Shown piece by piece: positions 45,377-54,083 of a stretch of DNA of 64,000 nucleotides (position 1 is its first letter; each line of letters starts with the position of its first letter). The notes beneath the pieces are model-generated. The model saw only the letters and a program-made list of their open reading frames with translations. It had not been told where the DNA came from and did no database searches. This DNA comes from Bog-756 sp963813525. GTDB lineage: Bacteria > Actinomycetota > Acidimicrobiia > Acidimicrobiales > RAAP-2. The translations under genes were made by a program, and so were the position numbers. The stretch is taken from NCBI GenBank assembly GCA_963813525.1, contig CAWEZI010000005.1:496001-560000 (forward strand), in the 5' to 3' direction.

Positions 45377-46125
45377 CGCCTGCTCGCACGGCCATCGTGA
45401 CCGGCGCCGGTTCGGGGATCGGGCTGGCCATCGGCGAACGGCTGGCCGCCGACGGGAACGCCGTCGCCCTTCTCGATCGGGACGGGCCCTCGGCCGAGGC
45501 GGCGGCGTCACGGATCGAGGCCGCCGGCGGTACCGCCGTCGGCCTGGAGGTCGATGTCACCGACCGGCTGCAGATCGAAGGAGGCGTGGCCGAGGTCCGC
45601 CAACGCCTCGGTGCACCCACCATCCTGGTCAACAACGCCGGTCTCCAGGGCTTCGACCGCTTTCTCGACATCACCCCCGAGAAATGGAACCGCATCCTGG
45701 CCGTCAATCTGACCGGAACCTTCGACTGCTGCCAGGCCGTCGTGCCCGACATGGTGGCCGAGGGTTGGGGTCGCATCGTGAACATCTCGTCGTCGAGCGC
45801 CCAGGGGGGACAGCCCCTGATGACCCACTACGTGGCGTCCAAAGCCGGCGTGATCGGCTTCACCAAAGCCTTGGCTCTCGAACTGGGCCCCCAGGGGATC
45901 ACCGTCAACACCATCCCGCCCGGCTTCATCGACACGCCCATGTTGCGCAAGACCGAGCAGAAGGGACTGCTGGGCAAGGGGGCGGACTACCACGCCACCA
46001 CCACCCCGGTGCGCCGGATCGGGAAGCCGGAGGACATCGCCGCCGCCTGTTCCTTTCTGGTGCGGGACGAGGCCGGCTACATCACCGGACAGGTCTTCGG
46101 CGTCAACGGCGGACGGACCACCTGA
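45373..46125 (+). CDS. Short-chain dehydrogenase (FabG-like)
   Basis: Classical SDR of 250 residues beginning at a GTGA overlap with TauD. Seen are TGAGSGIGLAIGERL (about residue 10), VNNAGLQG, ISSSSAQGG, the catalytic YVASK and PPGFIDTPMLRKTEQ. It likely oxidises the alcohol formed by the preceding dioxygenase, given the coupling. The stop overlaps the next gene (TGATG). Confidence 0.92.
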   Translation: MTPARTAIVTGAGSGIGLAIGERLAADGNAVALLDRDGPSAEAAASRIEAAGGTAVGLEVDVTDRLQIEGGVAEVRQRLGAPTILVNNAGLQGFDRFLDITPEKWNRILAVNLTGTFDCCQAVVPDMVAEGWGRIVNISSSSAQGGQPLMTHYVASKAGVIGFTKALALELGPQGITVNTIPPGFIDTPMLRKTEQKGLLGKGADYHATTTPVRRIGKPEDIAAACSFLVRDEAGYITGQVFGVNGGRTT

Positions 46126-46697
46126 TGGCCCGTATCTCCCCCCTGCCCCCCAAGGAGTGGCCGCCGGAGATGCGCGAAGCCTTTGCCGCCCTGCGCCCAC
46201 CCCACACCACCCAACCGGCCCTCCGTACCGAGGGTCGGCCCCGCGCCCTCAATGCCCTGGGCACCTTGGCCCACCACCCCGAGCTGGCCCGCGCCTTCAA
46301 CACCTTCAACGGCCACATCCTCTACACCTCGACCCTGTCGGCCCGCCAGCGCGAGCTGCTCGTGCTGCGGGTGGCCTCGCTGCGTGACTCGGAGTACGAG
46401 TGGGCCCAGCACCTGGTGCTGGCCGCCGACGTGGGCCTCACCGACGACGAGATCGCCCGCATCGCCCGGGGGTCGGAGGTGCCGGGGTGGTCACCGCTGG
46501 ATCGGGCCATGCTGCGGGCCGCCGAGGAGCTGGTGGGCGAGGGCATGATCAGTGACACCACGTGGCAGTTGCTGGCCGACCACCTCGACGAAAAGCAGCT
46601 CATGGACCTGGTCTTCACGGTCGGGACCTACGAGATCCTGGCCATGGCCTTCCGCTCCTTCGGCGTCGAGCTCGACGACGACCTGCGGCGGAAATAG
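46125..46697 (+). CDS. Carboxymuconolactone decarboxylase/AhpD-like protein
   Basis: Alpha-helical protein of 190 residues of the CMD/AhpD family. SARQRELLVLRVASLRDSEY (about residue 70) and YEWAQHLVLA contain the conserved Glu and His, but the CxxC of peroxidase-type AhpD is absent, so it is more likely a lyase or decarboxylase relative. ATG 46125 overlaps the SDR stop. These proteins are frequent companions of oxygenase clusters in actinobacteria, with mostly unproven roles. Confidence 0.82.
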   Translation: MARISPLPPKEWPPEMREAFAALRPPHTTQPALRTEGRPRALNALGTLAHHPELARAFNTFNGHILYTSTLSARQRELLVLRVASLRDSEYEWAQHLVLAADVGLTDDEIARIARGSEVPGWSPLDRAMLRAAEELVGEGMISDTTWQLLADHLDEKQLMDLVFTVGTYEILAMAFRSFGVELDDDLRRK

Positions 46698-46757
46698 CAT
46701 TCTGTATTTAGAAGATCACTGATATCGTATCGGTGAAAGGACCTGGAGGAAGAAGAC

Positions 46758-48053
46758 ATGGCCCATTTCGCCAAGCCTGCCGAGGGCAGCTGGACCGAGC
46801 ACTACCCCGAACTGGGCACGGGACCGGTGTCGTACGAGGACTCGATCTCACCGGACCACTACGAACGCGAACGCAAGGCCATCTTCGCCCGCACCTGGCT
46901 CAACGTGGGCCGGGTGGAACAGCTCCCCCGCAACGGGAGCTACTTCACCAGGGAGCTCGACGCCGCCGGTACCTCACTGGTCATCGTCCGCGGCACCGAC
47001 GGGGAGATCCACGCCTTCCACAACATCTGCCGCCACCGGGGCAACAAGCTGGTCTGGCAGGACTATCCCGGTGAGGAGACGTCCGGGACCTGCCGCCAGT
47101 TCACCTGCAAGTACCACGGGTGGCGCTATTCGACCGAGGGCCAGCTCACCTTCATCCAGCAGGAGTCGGAATTCTTCGATCTCGATCGGTCGGATTACGG
47201 CCTGGCCGACGTCCAGGTCGAGACGTGGGAGGGCTTCATCTTCGTCAACCTGGACAGCCAGAACTCGACGTCCCTCGAGGAGTACATGGGCGAACTCGGG
47301 GCCGGCCTGGCCGGCTACCCGTTCGACAAGATGACCCAGGTCTACAAGTACCGAGCCGACGTCGGCAGCAACTGGAAGTTGTTCATCGACGCCTTCGCCG
47401 AGTTCTACCATGCGCCCATTCTCCACGCCAAGCAGGCCATGGCCGATGAATCGCGCAAGCTCTCCGGTTACGGGTTCGAGGCACTGGCCTACAAACTCGA
47501 CGGCCCCCACGGCATGGTCTCTTCGTGGGGGGGCATGGCCCCGCCCAAGGATCCCACCATGGTCAAACCGATCGAGCGAGCCGTCCAGAGCGGGCTGTTC
47601 GGTCCGTGGGAGCGTCCCGACATAGACGGCCTCGACGAGCTGCCGCCGGCCCTGAACCCGGCCCGTCACCGGGCGTGGGGGGTCGATTCGTTCGTCTTCT
47701 TCCCCAACTTCATGTTGCTGATCTGGCAGCCCGGCTGGTACCTCACCTATCACTACTGGCCCACCTCCTACAACACCCACATCTTTGAGGGCACGCTCTA
47801 CTTCGTGCCACCCAAGAACGCCCGCGAGCGTCTGCGCCAAGAGCTGGCCGCCGTGACCTTCAAGGAGTACTCGCTCCAGGACGGCAACACCCTCGAGGCC
47901 ACTCAGACCATGCTCGAGTCCCGGGCCGTGTCCCACTTCCCCTTGAACGACCAGGAGATCCTTCTCCGCCAATTGCACAAGACGGCCGGCGACTACGTGG
48001 CCGATTACGAACAGAAGCGGACCACGCCGGTGCGCATCTCCAGCGCCTCCTAG
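46758..48053 (+). CDS. Rieske non-heme iron oxygenase alpha subunit
   Basis: Intact ring-hydroxylating oxygenase of 431 residues. The Rieske cluster is held by Cys 91, His 93 (CRHRG) and Cys 117, His 120 (CKYHGW). The mononuclear-iron motif AEFYHAPILH supplies His 218 and His 223. It needs a reductase, for which the product of 41696-42757 is the best candidate. ATG 46758 follows CTGGAGGAAG. It differs clearly from the oxygenase at the left edge of the window. A 108-residue protein follows it. Confidence 0.93.
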   Translation: MAHFAKPAEGSWTEHYPELGTGPVSYEDSISPDHYERERKAIFARTWLNVGRVEQLPRNGSYFTRELDAAGTSLVIVRGTDGEIHAFHNICRHRGNKLVWQDYPGEETSGTCRQFTCKYHGWRYSTEGQLTFIQQESEFFDLDRSDYGLADVQVETWEGFIFVNLDSQNSTSLEEYMGELGAGLAGYPFDKMTQVYKYRADVGSNWKLFIDAFAEFYHAPILHAKQAMADESRKLSGYGFEALAYKLDGPHGMVSSWGGMAPPKDPTMVKPIERAVQSGLFGPWERPDIDGLDELPPALNPARHRAWGVDSFVFFPNFMLLIWQPGWYLTYHYWPTSYNTHIFEGTLYFVPPKNARERLRQELAAVTFKEYSLQDGNTLEATQTMLESRAVSHFPLNDQEILLRQLHKTAGDYVADYEQKRTTPVRISSAS

Positions 48054-48108
48054 GAGCACATGTGACAACTCCGATCGCCATGGTCACCGCGAACACATTG
48101 GAGGGCGA

Positions 48109-48435
48109 ATGACCGTCCTTCCGCCCGCCTTCGCCGACCTCGAGCCGTTCGCCGACTGGTCGCTCGAGTCGGAGGCGGAGCGGTACGCCAAGCGCCTGTC
48201 GAGCACCATGGACGAGCTCCAGTCCTTCTACGACACTGCCTTCCCGCGTCTCGAAGATGCCCTCGCCCACCTCGACGGGCTCGATCTGAACGCCCTGCCC
48301 GACGATGGGAAACGACTTCTCTGGCTCACCTACTCGCTGGTCAACGCCTCCTTTCCCGTGGAGGTGTGGCGCCAACCGCGGGTGCCGGACAGCGGTGCCG
48401 CCAGCCTGCACTTGGTCGTCGAACCGGCCGTCTGA
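48109..48435 (+). CDS. Small conserved-looking protein downstream of the Rieske gene
   Basis: Protein of 108 residues, not recognised. It is acidic, predicted mostly helical, with no signal peptide or membrane segment. A helical block LSSTMDELQSFYDTAFPRL (about residues 30-48) leads to LLWLTYSLVNASFPVEVWR. ATG 48109 follows GGAGGGCG. Codon use is like its neighbours. Position suggests a small accessory subunit or chaperone of the oxygenase, which is inference. Confidence 0.65.
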   Translation: MTVLPPAFADLEPFADWSLESEAERYAKRLSSTMDELQSFYDTAFPRLEDALAHLDGLDLNALPDDGKRLLWLTYSLVNASFPVEVWRQPRVPDSGAASLHLVVEPAV

Positions 48436-48620
48436 GCCCCCTCGGGGGGGCATACAGCTCCGCAGGTCACCGGGTCAGCCGGTGGCGCCGGTCATTCCTG
48501 ATGGGAAGGGCCACCGTGGGGAAAATTGCCACCGCCCCACGGTATTTCCGAGGCTGTCGGCCGTCGGTTCCGAAGTTGCCGGCCGTCGGGCCTGATCCGC
48601 CCTCGGGTACGATCTCGTCG

Positions 48621-49331
48621 GTGATCGACAACGAACCGGCAACCGACACGATCGAGGACGAAGGCCTCAGCTGGCGGGAGCAGGCCGTGGCCCGGTCGCT
48701 CGACTCCGCTCGGCTACGGGCTGAAAGCCGGGTACAACGTTTTCTGGATGCGGCCGTCGAGCTCTCCAATTCGAGGTCGGGCAAGGACTTCACCGTGCAG
48801 GAGGTGGTCGAGCTGTCGGGCCAGTCGCTCCACAGCTTCTACCAGTACTTCGGGGGCAAGCACGAGCTCCTCCTGGCTCTGATCGAGGAGACGGTCAGCT
48901 CCACCACCGACCGGCTGCGGGAGGAGATCGCCGAGGAGAGCGATTCACTGGCCCGGCTCCACCGCTTCGTCGTCGAGTACTACCGGTTCTGCCGACCGAC
49001 CGAGTACGCAGACGCCGGTTCGGAGAACCGGGTCCATTTCCTAGCCGAGTTCGTCCAACAATTGCTGACCGAGCACCCGACGGAGGCGGCCAGGGTCTTC
49101 TCTCCTCTGGCATCCCTGTTCGAAGAGGTCCTCGATGAGGCAGCCGCGGCCGGATCCGTCCGACCCGGGCTCCGCCACGGCCCGATCGTGGGCATCGTGC
49201 TCGAGGTGATCATGTTCAATGCCTTCTCCTCGACCATCGGCGGCCTTTCGTTGCGTCGCAACGAAGGCGATACCGCCGAGGATCTGTGGAATCTGATCCT
49301 GTACGGGATCGGTACCGAGTCCACGGCCTGA
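48621..49331 (+). CDS. TetR-family transcriptional regulator
   Basis: TetR regulator of 236 residues. The HTH lies at about 50-80 (VQEVVELSGQSLHSFYQYFGGKHELLLAL), preceded by a roughly 35-residue N-terminal extension. GTG 48621 is chosen because the acidic leader VIDNEPATD starts there; upstream sequence in frame does not look coding. It ends the CoA-ligase/Rieske operon and probably controls it. A hairpin with five T follows. Confidence 0.85.
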   Translation: MIDNEPATDTIEDEGLSWREQAVARSLDSARLRAESRVQRFLDAAVELSNSRSGKDFTVQEVVELSGQSLHSFYQYFGGKHELLLALIEETVSSTTDRLREEIAEESDSLARLHRFVVEYYRFCRPTEYADAGSENRVHFLAEFVQQLLTEHPTEAARVFSPLASLFEEVLDEAAAAGSVRPGLRHGPIVGIVLEVIMFNAFSSTIGGLSLRRNEGDTAEDLWNLILYGIGTESTA

Positions 49332-49362
49332 GCGTCAGCGCCGGCCGGTGGGGGCCTGGACC

Positions 49363-49404
49363 CGGACGGATGGCCGTTTCGGCCCGAACCAGGCGTCCGT
49401 TTTT
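49363..49404 (+). terminator. Terminator after the TetR gene
   Basis: CGGACG (49363-49368) pairs with CGTCCG (49394-49399), enclosing an inner GGCC-GTTTC-GGCC hairpin, and is followed by TTTTT. It lies 32 bases after the TetR stop. The T-run supports factor-independent termination. Confidence 0.6.
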
Positions 49405-49759
49405 GGCGGAACCCCGCTCTCCCGATCGGGCCTGCCGGCAGTTCTGCCTGATCGGTCCCGTTTTCGGGCCAGGAGAGATGAACCCGGTCGAGCTCGCTTC
49501 CTCCCCCGTCTGGTTAGCCGAAGCCGACCTCCCGAAGCGCTCCGATGACCACTCGGAGCGACCACTCGGCCACTTAAGGTCCTGATCAGCTCATTTTGTC
49601 GGCTGACGAAGGGTCCAATAACCATCTTCTGCTGCCAACGAAATGCCAAATGCCGAATAATTGAGGATGATTTCGGATTTAAAGCGGTGTAGCGTCTGCA
49701 GGAGGAAGAAATGGGGCGCGGCAACCGGCTTCGCCCGGCAAACAATTGGGAGGGAAACC
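49405..49759 (+). other. Leader region of the secreted protein gene with upstream ORF
   Basis: About 350 bases without a recognised gene; the segment 49610-49690 is unusually AT-rich. CAGGAGGAAGAA ends just before an ATG at 49711, giving the best ribosome site nearby. That ATG opens a 59-codon frame to TAG at 49888-49890, overlapping the secreted protein start in another frame. It may be a leader peptide or a chance match. CCCG-TTTT-CGGG near 49456 is a small hairpin. Confidence 0.35.
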
Positions 49760-50281
49760 ATGCGTCATCCTGTTCGTTTGACGGTCTGCGGCCTGCTTGC
49801 CGCGGGATCGTTTTCGTTGGCCGTCGCGCTGCCAGGAGGTATCGCATCGGCGAAGACGCCGAAGATCACCTGCACCGGTTTGAGCGGTAGCGAAACCAGC
49901 CAGAGCCTGACCGGTTGCTCGCCCACCACCGACATCGGGGGCGCTTCCGCCACTGACGGGGACATCACTGAAATGTTGAACGCGAAGGCGACGGCCTTCA
50001 CCGCCACCTCCACCGTCACGTGGGCCAACAGCGAGACGTCGACCGAAGCGGCCAAAGGAAAGATCACCTACTGGTCGGCTACGAAAAATAAGGACAAGTG
50101 CCCGACGCTGGGTGGGGCTGGTGCAACCCAGCTCGCAGAGATCAAGGAATCCGGGACGCTCAATGGAGGCACCGACACCGCCCTGATCGGGGGCAAGACC
50201 AAGGGTACGGATTGCGCCTATATTCCAGCAGGCGGCGCAATCACGGTGGTCAACTTCCCGGGTACGCTGGTGGACTACTGA
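49760..50281 (+). CDS. Secreted protein of unknown function
   Basis: Exported protein of 173 residues. ATG 49760 follows GGGAGGGA. The signal peptide (RLTVCGLLAAGSFSLAVAL, cleavage likely after IASA at about residue 33) precedes a mature domain rich in Thr, Ser and Gly with four spaced Cys (ITCTG, LTGCSP, KDKCPT, TDCAY) that could form two disulfides. The mature part looks like beta structure. No family was recognised. A hairpin follows its stop. It is monocistronic, between a TetR gene and a convergent amidohydrolase. Confidence 0.75.
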   Translation: MRHPVRLTVCGLLAAGSFSLAVALPGGIASAKTPKITCTGLSGSETSQSLTGCSPTTDIGGASATDGDITEMLNAKATAFTATSTVTWANSETSTEAAKGKITYWSATKNKDKCPTLGGAGATQLAEIKESGTLNGGTDTALIGGKTKGTDCAYIPAGGAITVVNFPGTLVDY

Positions 50282-50322
50282 GGCATGAAGCTGTATTGAA
50301 TTTTTGAGCCTTACCGGACGGT

Positions 50323-50349
50323 GCCCCGCTCCTCACCTGAGGGCGGGGC
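50323..50349 (+). terminator. Hairpin after the secreted protein gene
   Basis: GCCCCGCTC (50323-50331) pairs, with a small bulge, with GAGGGCGGGGC (50339-50349). It is placed between convergent genes. No T-run follows. Confidence 0.5.
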
Positions 50350-50411
50350 ATCGTCGCGCCCTCACGCTCGAGGGCCACATGATCGTCGGGCCAACTCACT
50401 GCCGACCCCCA

Positions 50412-51668
50412 CTACGCCCACGCGCCTTCGTAATGGAACACCTCGCCACCTTTCATCACGAAGCGCACGTCCTCGGTCACACCGATGTCGGTCAGCGGGT
50501 CGCCGGGAACGGCGATCACGTCGGCAAAGAGGCCGGGTTCGAGCCGTCCCCGATCATCCACGTCGATCAGTTCGGCGGCCACCGTGGTGGCGGCCCGGAT
50601 GGCCCCGAGAGGGGACATGCCCCGGTCGACCAGGGCCACCAGCTCCTTGGCGTTCCTCCCGTGGGGGATGGCCGGGGCGTCCGTCCCACAGGCGATGCGC
50701 GCCCCCTGGGCGATGGCCTTGCTGATGGTCTGTTTGGCCCGGGGGAACACCTCGGCCGCCTTGGCCTGCAGTTCGGGCGGGGCGTGGGACACGTCCATGC
50801 CGTCGGCCAGATAGGTGGTCGGCACCAGGAACCGCTCGAGCCTGATCAGTAAGTCGAGGGTCTCGTCGGTCATCAACGAACCGTGCTCGATGCAGTCGAT
50901 CCCCGCCTCCAGGGCGGCCCGGATGCCATCGTCGCCGTGGGCGTGGGCCGCAACCCGCAGTCCGGCCCGGTGGGCTTCGTCGACGATGGCCCGCAGCTCC
51001 TCGTCGGAGTACTGCTGGGCGCCCGCCGGACCGGTGTGGGACATGACCCCGCCCGAGGCGCACACTTTGATCAGTTCGGCTCCGTACTTGATCTGGTAGC
51101 GGACAGCCTTGCGGACTTCGCTCACCCCGTTGGCGATGCCCTCTTCGACGGTGAGAGGCAGGACGTGCGGCGCAAAGGCCTGGAACATGGTGGGATCGAG
51201 ATGTCCGCCGGTCGGGGTGATGGCGTGTCCGGCCGGCACCACGCGGGGACCCTCGATCCATCCTCGGTCGATGGCCTTCTTGAGAGCCACATCGAGGAGC
51301 AGACCGCCCGTCTGGATGAACAGACCGAGATTGCGCACGGTGGTGAACCCGGCCCGGAGAGTGCGGCGGGCATTGGCCACCGCTCGCAGGGTGCGCACGG
51401 CCGGGTCATCCTGCACAGCGACCAGGGGACTGCGATGGTCGGGGCCCCCCAGCAGAAGGTTGACCTCCATGTCCATCAGCCCCGGCAGGAGGGTCAGGTC
51501 ACCCAGATCGATTCCCACCGCGTCACCGGGCACCGTGGCCGGGGCCACCTCCCGGATGTGGTCACCCTCGATCAGCAGGCTGCCCGGGGACACCAGCTCA
51601 CCGGTGACGACATCGAGCAGTCGGGCGCTGCGCAGGTGGATGCGTTCCGGCGTGCGAGGTCGGGGCAT
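50412..51668 (-). CDS. Amidohydrolase (imidazolonepropionase-like) with altered metal motif
   Basis: Amidohydrolase-superfamily protein of 418 residues of the imidazolonepropionase/prolidase-like group. Later ligand motifs are intact: ELIKVCASGGV (Lys), AAHAHGDDG (His), DCIEHGSLM (His) and ACGTDAPAIPHG (Asp). The first metal motif, normally PGLIDxHxHL, reads LPGLMDMEVNLLLGG, so both His are replaced (Glu and Asn). It may bind one metal or a different one. ATG 51668 with GGAGCGCC upstream. It is divergent from the enoyl-CoA hydratase gene across a region with two tandem dyads. Confidence 0.87.
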   Translation of the reverse strand: MPRPRTPERIHLRSARLLDVVTGELVSPGSLLIEGDHIREVAPATVPGDAVGIDLGDLTLLPGLMDMEVNLLLGGPDHRSPLVAVQDDPAVRTLRAVANARRTLRAGFTTVRNLGLFIQTGGLLLDVALKKAIDRGWIEGPRVVPAGHAITPTGGHLDPTMFQAFAPHVLPLTVEEGIANGVSEVRKAVRYQIKYGAELIKVCASGGVMSHTGPAGAQQYSDEELRAIVDEAHRAGLRVAAHAHGDDGIRAALEAGIDCIEHGSLMTDETLDLLIRLERFLVPTTYLADGMDVSHAPPELQAKAAEVFPRAKQTISKAIAQGARIACGTDAPAIPHGRNAKELVALVDRGMSPLGAIRAATTVAAELIDVDDRGRLEPGLFADVIAVPGDPLTDIGVTEDVRFVMKGGEVFHYEGAWA

Positions 51669-51696
51669 AGGGGGCGCTCCTTGGACCAGGACGGAT

Positions 51697-51742
51697 TTGG
51701 GATTGTCTCAAGACCGTTGGAATTGGGATTATCTCAAGATCG
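51697..51742. promoter_or_regulatory. Two tandem dyads in 20-bp direct repeats
   Basis: Copies at 51697-51716 and 51723-51742 match at 18 of 20 bases and are 26 bases apart. Each contains a perfect dyad: GTCT-CA-AGAC (51705-51714) and ATCT-CA-AGAT (51731-51740). The base changes in the arms compensate, preserving pairing. They lie between divergent genes and look like a two-site operator. Confidence 0.65.
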
Positions 51743-51819
51743 ATACAGCGTTGTTGAATGTAGAGAGCCTAAATATCGTAGCAACCGGGCGGGTCGTGCC
51801 GCCGGAAAGGTGAGAACGG

Positions 51820-52599
51820 ATGGACCATGAACTCGGTACGCCGATGCTCCGTCTCGAGCGAACCGGGTCGATCGCCTGGTGCGTGATCGACCGGCCCGAG
51901 GCACGCAACGCCTTCACGCCAGCCATGTATGCCGGCCTCAAGCGGGCCGTCCATCTGGTCAACAGCCGTCCCGACCTGGCCGCCCTCATCATCACCGGGG
52001 TCGGCGACGTCTTCGCCCCGGGAGGCGACCTCGGGGGGCGGTCCGAACCGGGGGAGACCCCGCCGGATCTGGCCGGCGAGGACATCCTCCCCTTCATGGC
52101 CATCCGTGACAGCGGGGCGCCGGTGGTGGCCGCCGTCAACGGCATCTGTCAGGCCGGTGGCCTTCTGGTAGCCATGATGGCCGACATCGCCGTGGCCAGC
52201 GACCTGGCTACCTTCCGGGTGCCGGAGCTCCTACGGGGCATTCCGGACGCCACCTTTGCCGCCGCCCTTCCCGCCCACGTAGGCGTGGCCGTGGCCCGTG
52301 ACCTCCTCCTGTCCGGCCGTCGTTTCGACGCGGCCGAGGCCCAGCGCATGGGGCTCATCTCCCGGGTTGTCCCGCACGACCAGCTGAAGGCGGCGGCCTT
52401 CGTGGCGGCGCAGGAGATACTGCAGACGGCGCCGTCGGCCCGAGCCCACGTCAAGCGCATGCTCAACGAGCGGTACGGCCTCATCGACTACCAGACCATG
52501 TTCTGGGCGCTCGACCAGTCCGACGAGCCGCGGGAGGGCATGCGGGCCTTCATGGAGAAGCGTCCGCCCCGTTGGGTGCCGCTCGGTACCGAGGAGTAG
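51820..52599 (+). CDS. Enoyl-CoA hydratase/isomerase family protein
   Basis: Crotonase-family protein of 259 residues. It hydrates or isomerises an enoyl-CoA. Seen are IDRPEARNAFTPAMYAGL (about residue 23), the oxyanion-hole segments FAPGGDLGG and NGICQAGGLLVAMMAD, and FRVPELLRGIPD, whose Glu is near the usual catalytic position. The Gln-Ala-Gly-Gly in place of AxGGG is a mild departure. ATG 51820. It is followed, after 195 bases with its own promoter, by CoA-transferase and SDR genes. Confidence 0.9.
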   Translation: MDHELGTPMLRLERTGSIAWCVIDRPEARNAFTPAMYAGLKRAVHLVNSRPDLAALIITGVGDVFAPGGDLGGRSEPGETPPDLAGEDILPFMAIRDSGAPVVAAVNGICQAGGLLVAMMADIAVASDLATFRVPELLRGIPDATFAAALPAHVGVAVARDLLLSGRRFDAAEAQRMGLISRVVPHDQLKAAAFVAAQEILQTAPSARAHVKRMLNERYGLIDYQTMFWALDQSDEPREGMRAFMEKRPPRWVPLGTEE

Positions 52600-52662
52600 G
52601 GCAGGCGGTCCCGTCGTGTCCGGCATGGGGCTGCATTGCCCGATGGAGGAGGCATTTGGAAC

Positions 52663-52692
52663 TTGAGAACGGCAGTCTCACAGGACTAGATT
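52663..52692 (+). promoter_or_regulatory. Promoter candidate for the CoA-transferase gene
   Basis: TTGAGA (52663-52668) and TAGATT (52687-52692) with an 18-base spacer, about 100 bases before the start at 52795. CTTGAGA is also the minus-strand reading of the two dyads at 51705 and 51731, so this box may double as part of an operator. Confidence 0.45.
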
Positions 52693-52794
52693 CACTCTGT
52701 CAGTTATCGGGGGCTTGACTCTGTTCGACCGATTCGTGCATTCGACCTGGTTTTTCCACGGGGCTGCGCGCCAGGGCCGGGCTGTGGTCTGAGG

Positions 52795-54027
52795 ATGTCG
52801 GAGGTTGGTGTGACCGCTGTATTAGACGGTGTCCGGGTCCTCGAGGTGGCCGAGCACACGTTCGTCCCGGCCGCCTCGGCCCTCCTGTCCGACTGGGGCG
52901 CCGAGGTCATCAAGATCGAGCACGTGGAGCGGGGTGACGCCATGCGCGGCCTGGCCTCGACCGGCCTGGCCGTCGTGCCCAGCGACGTGCACGTCCTCCT
53001 CGAGCACTCGAACCGCGGGAAGAAGAGCCTGGCTCTCGACCTGGCGTCCCCCGACGGGCTGGAGATCCTCTACAAGCTGGCTGCCACCGCCGATGTGTTC
53101 CTCACCAACAAGCTCCCGAGGGTCCGGAAGAAGCTCACCATCGATGTCGACGACATCCGGGCCCACAATCCGGACATCATCTACGTGCGGGGCACCGGTC
53201 AGGGCGAACGTGGCCCGGACGCCGACAAGGGTTCCTACGATTCGCTGGCCTTCTGGGCCCGCGCCGGGGTGGCCATGGGGGCGCAGCGCCCCGAATACGA
53301 TCTGGTGCCGGCGCCGCCTGCGCCCGGCTTCGGGGACTCGATCGGCGCCATGACCATCGCCGGCGGCATTCTGGGAGCGCTCTTCCACCGGGAGCGAACC
53401 GGCGAAGCGACGACGGTGGATGTCTCCCTGCTCGGCACCGGGCTGTGGGCCATGGGCCAGGCCGTCGCCCTCTCACTGGTCCTGGACATGCCGTGGAGAC
53501 CGCCTCCGGCCGACCGCATGGGCGGCAATCCCCTCTCCCGCAACTACGACGTCAAGGACGGCCGGGTACTGGCCTTCACCTGCCTCCAACCCGGGAAGTA
53601 CTGGGGCCCCCTGTGCGAGGCCATCGGACGTCCCGAGCTGGCCACCGATCCCCGCTTCGCCGACCACGGCTCACTGATGGCCAACAGCGGAGCCGCCGTG
53701 GACATCCTGACCGAGGTGTTCGGGTCGGCCACCCTGGAGGAGTGGCGCCAGCGGCTGGCCGGGTTCAGCGGGCAGTGGGCGGTCGTGCAGGACACGCTCG
53801 AGGCGTCAGCCGATCCCCAGACCGTGGCCAACGGCTACCTCCAGGAGTGCCGCACGGCGTCCGGAACCCCGTTCCAGTTGGTGGCCGCCCCTGTCCAGTT
53901 CGACGGGGAACCGGCGGTGCCGGGCCGCGCCCCCGAGTTCAACGAGCACGGCGATGCCATCCTGGCCGACATCGGCTTCGACCAGGATGCCATCATCGAT
54001 CTGAAGATCCGCGGCGTCGTCGCCTGA
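52795..54027 (+). CDS. CaiB/BaiF CoA-transferase
   Basis: Class III CoA-transferase of 410 residues. The N-terminus LDGVRVLEVAEHTFVPAASA and HSNRGKKSLALDLASPDGLE are typical, and Asp 181 (GFGDSIGAM) is at the catalytic position. ATG 52795 follows GAGG. It would activate a carboxylic acid using another CoA thioester. Fifty-six bases separate it from the SDR at 54084, in the same direction. It is intact, unlike the CoA-transferase at 24486. Confidence 0.92.
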   Translation: MSEVGVTAVLDGVRVLEVAEHTFVPAASALLSDWGAEVIKIEHVERGDAMRGLASTGLAVVPSDVHVLLEHSNRGKKSLALDLASPDGLEILYKLAATADVFLTNKLPRVRKKLTIDVDDIRAHNPDIIYVRGTGQGERGPDADKGSYDSLAFWARAGVAMGAQRPEYDLVPAPPAPGFGDSIGAMTIAGGILGALFHRERTGEATTVDVSLLGTGLWAMGQAVALSLVLDMPWRPPPADRMGGNPLSRNYDVKDGRVLAFTCLQPGKYWGPLCEAIGRPELATDPRFADHGSLMANSGAAVDILTEVFGSATLEEWRQRLAGFSGQWAVVQDTLEASADPQTVANGYLQECRTASGTPFQLVAAPVQFDGEPAVPGRAPEFNEHGDAILADIGFDQDAIIDLKIRGVVA

Positions 54028-54083
54028 CGCTCGCATCGCCACCCGCACAGAACCCACACAGAACACAGATAGAAGAGGAAGCC

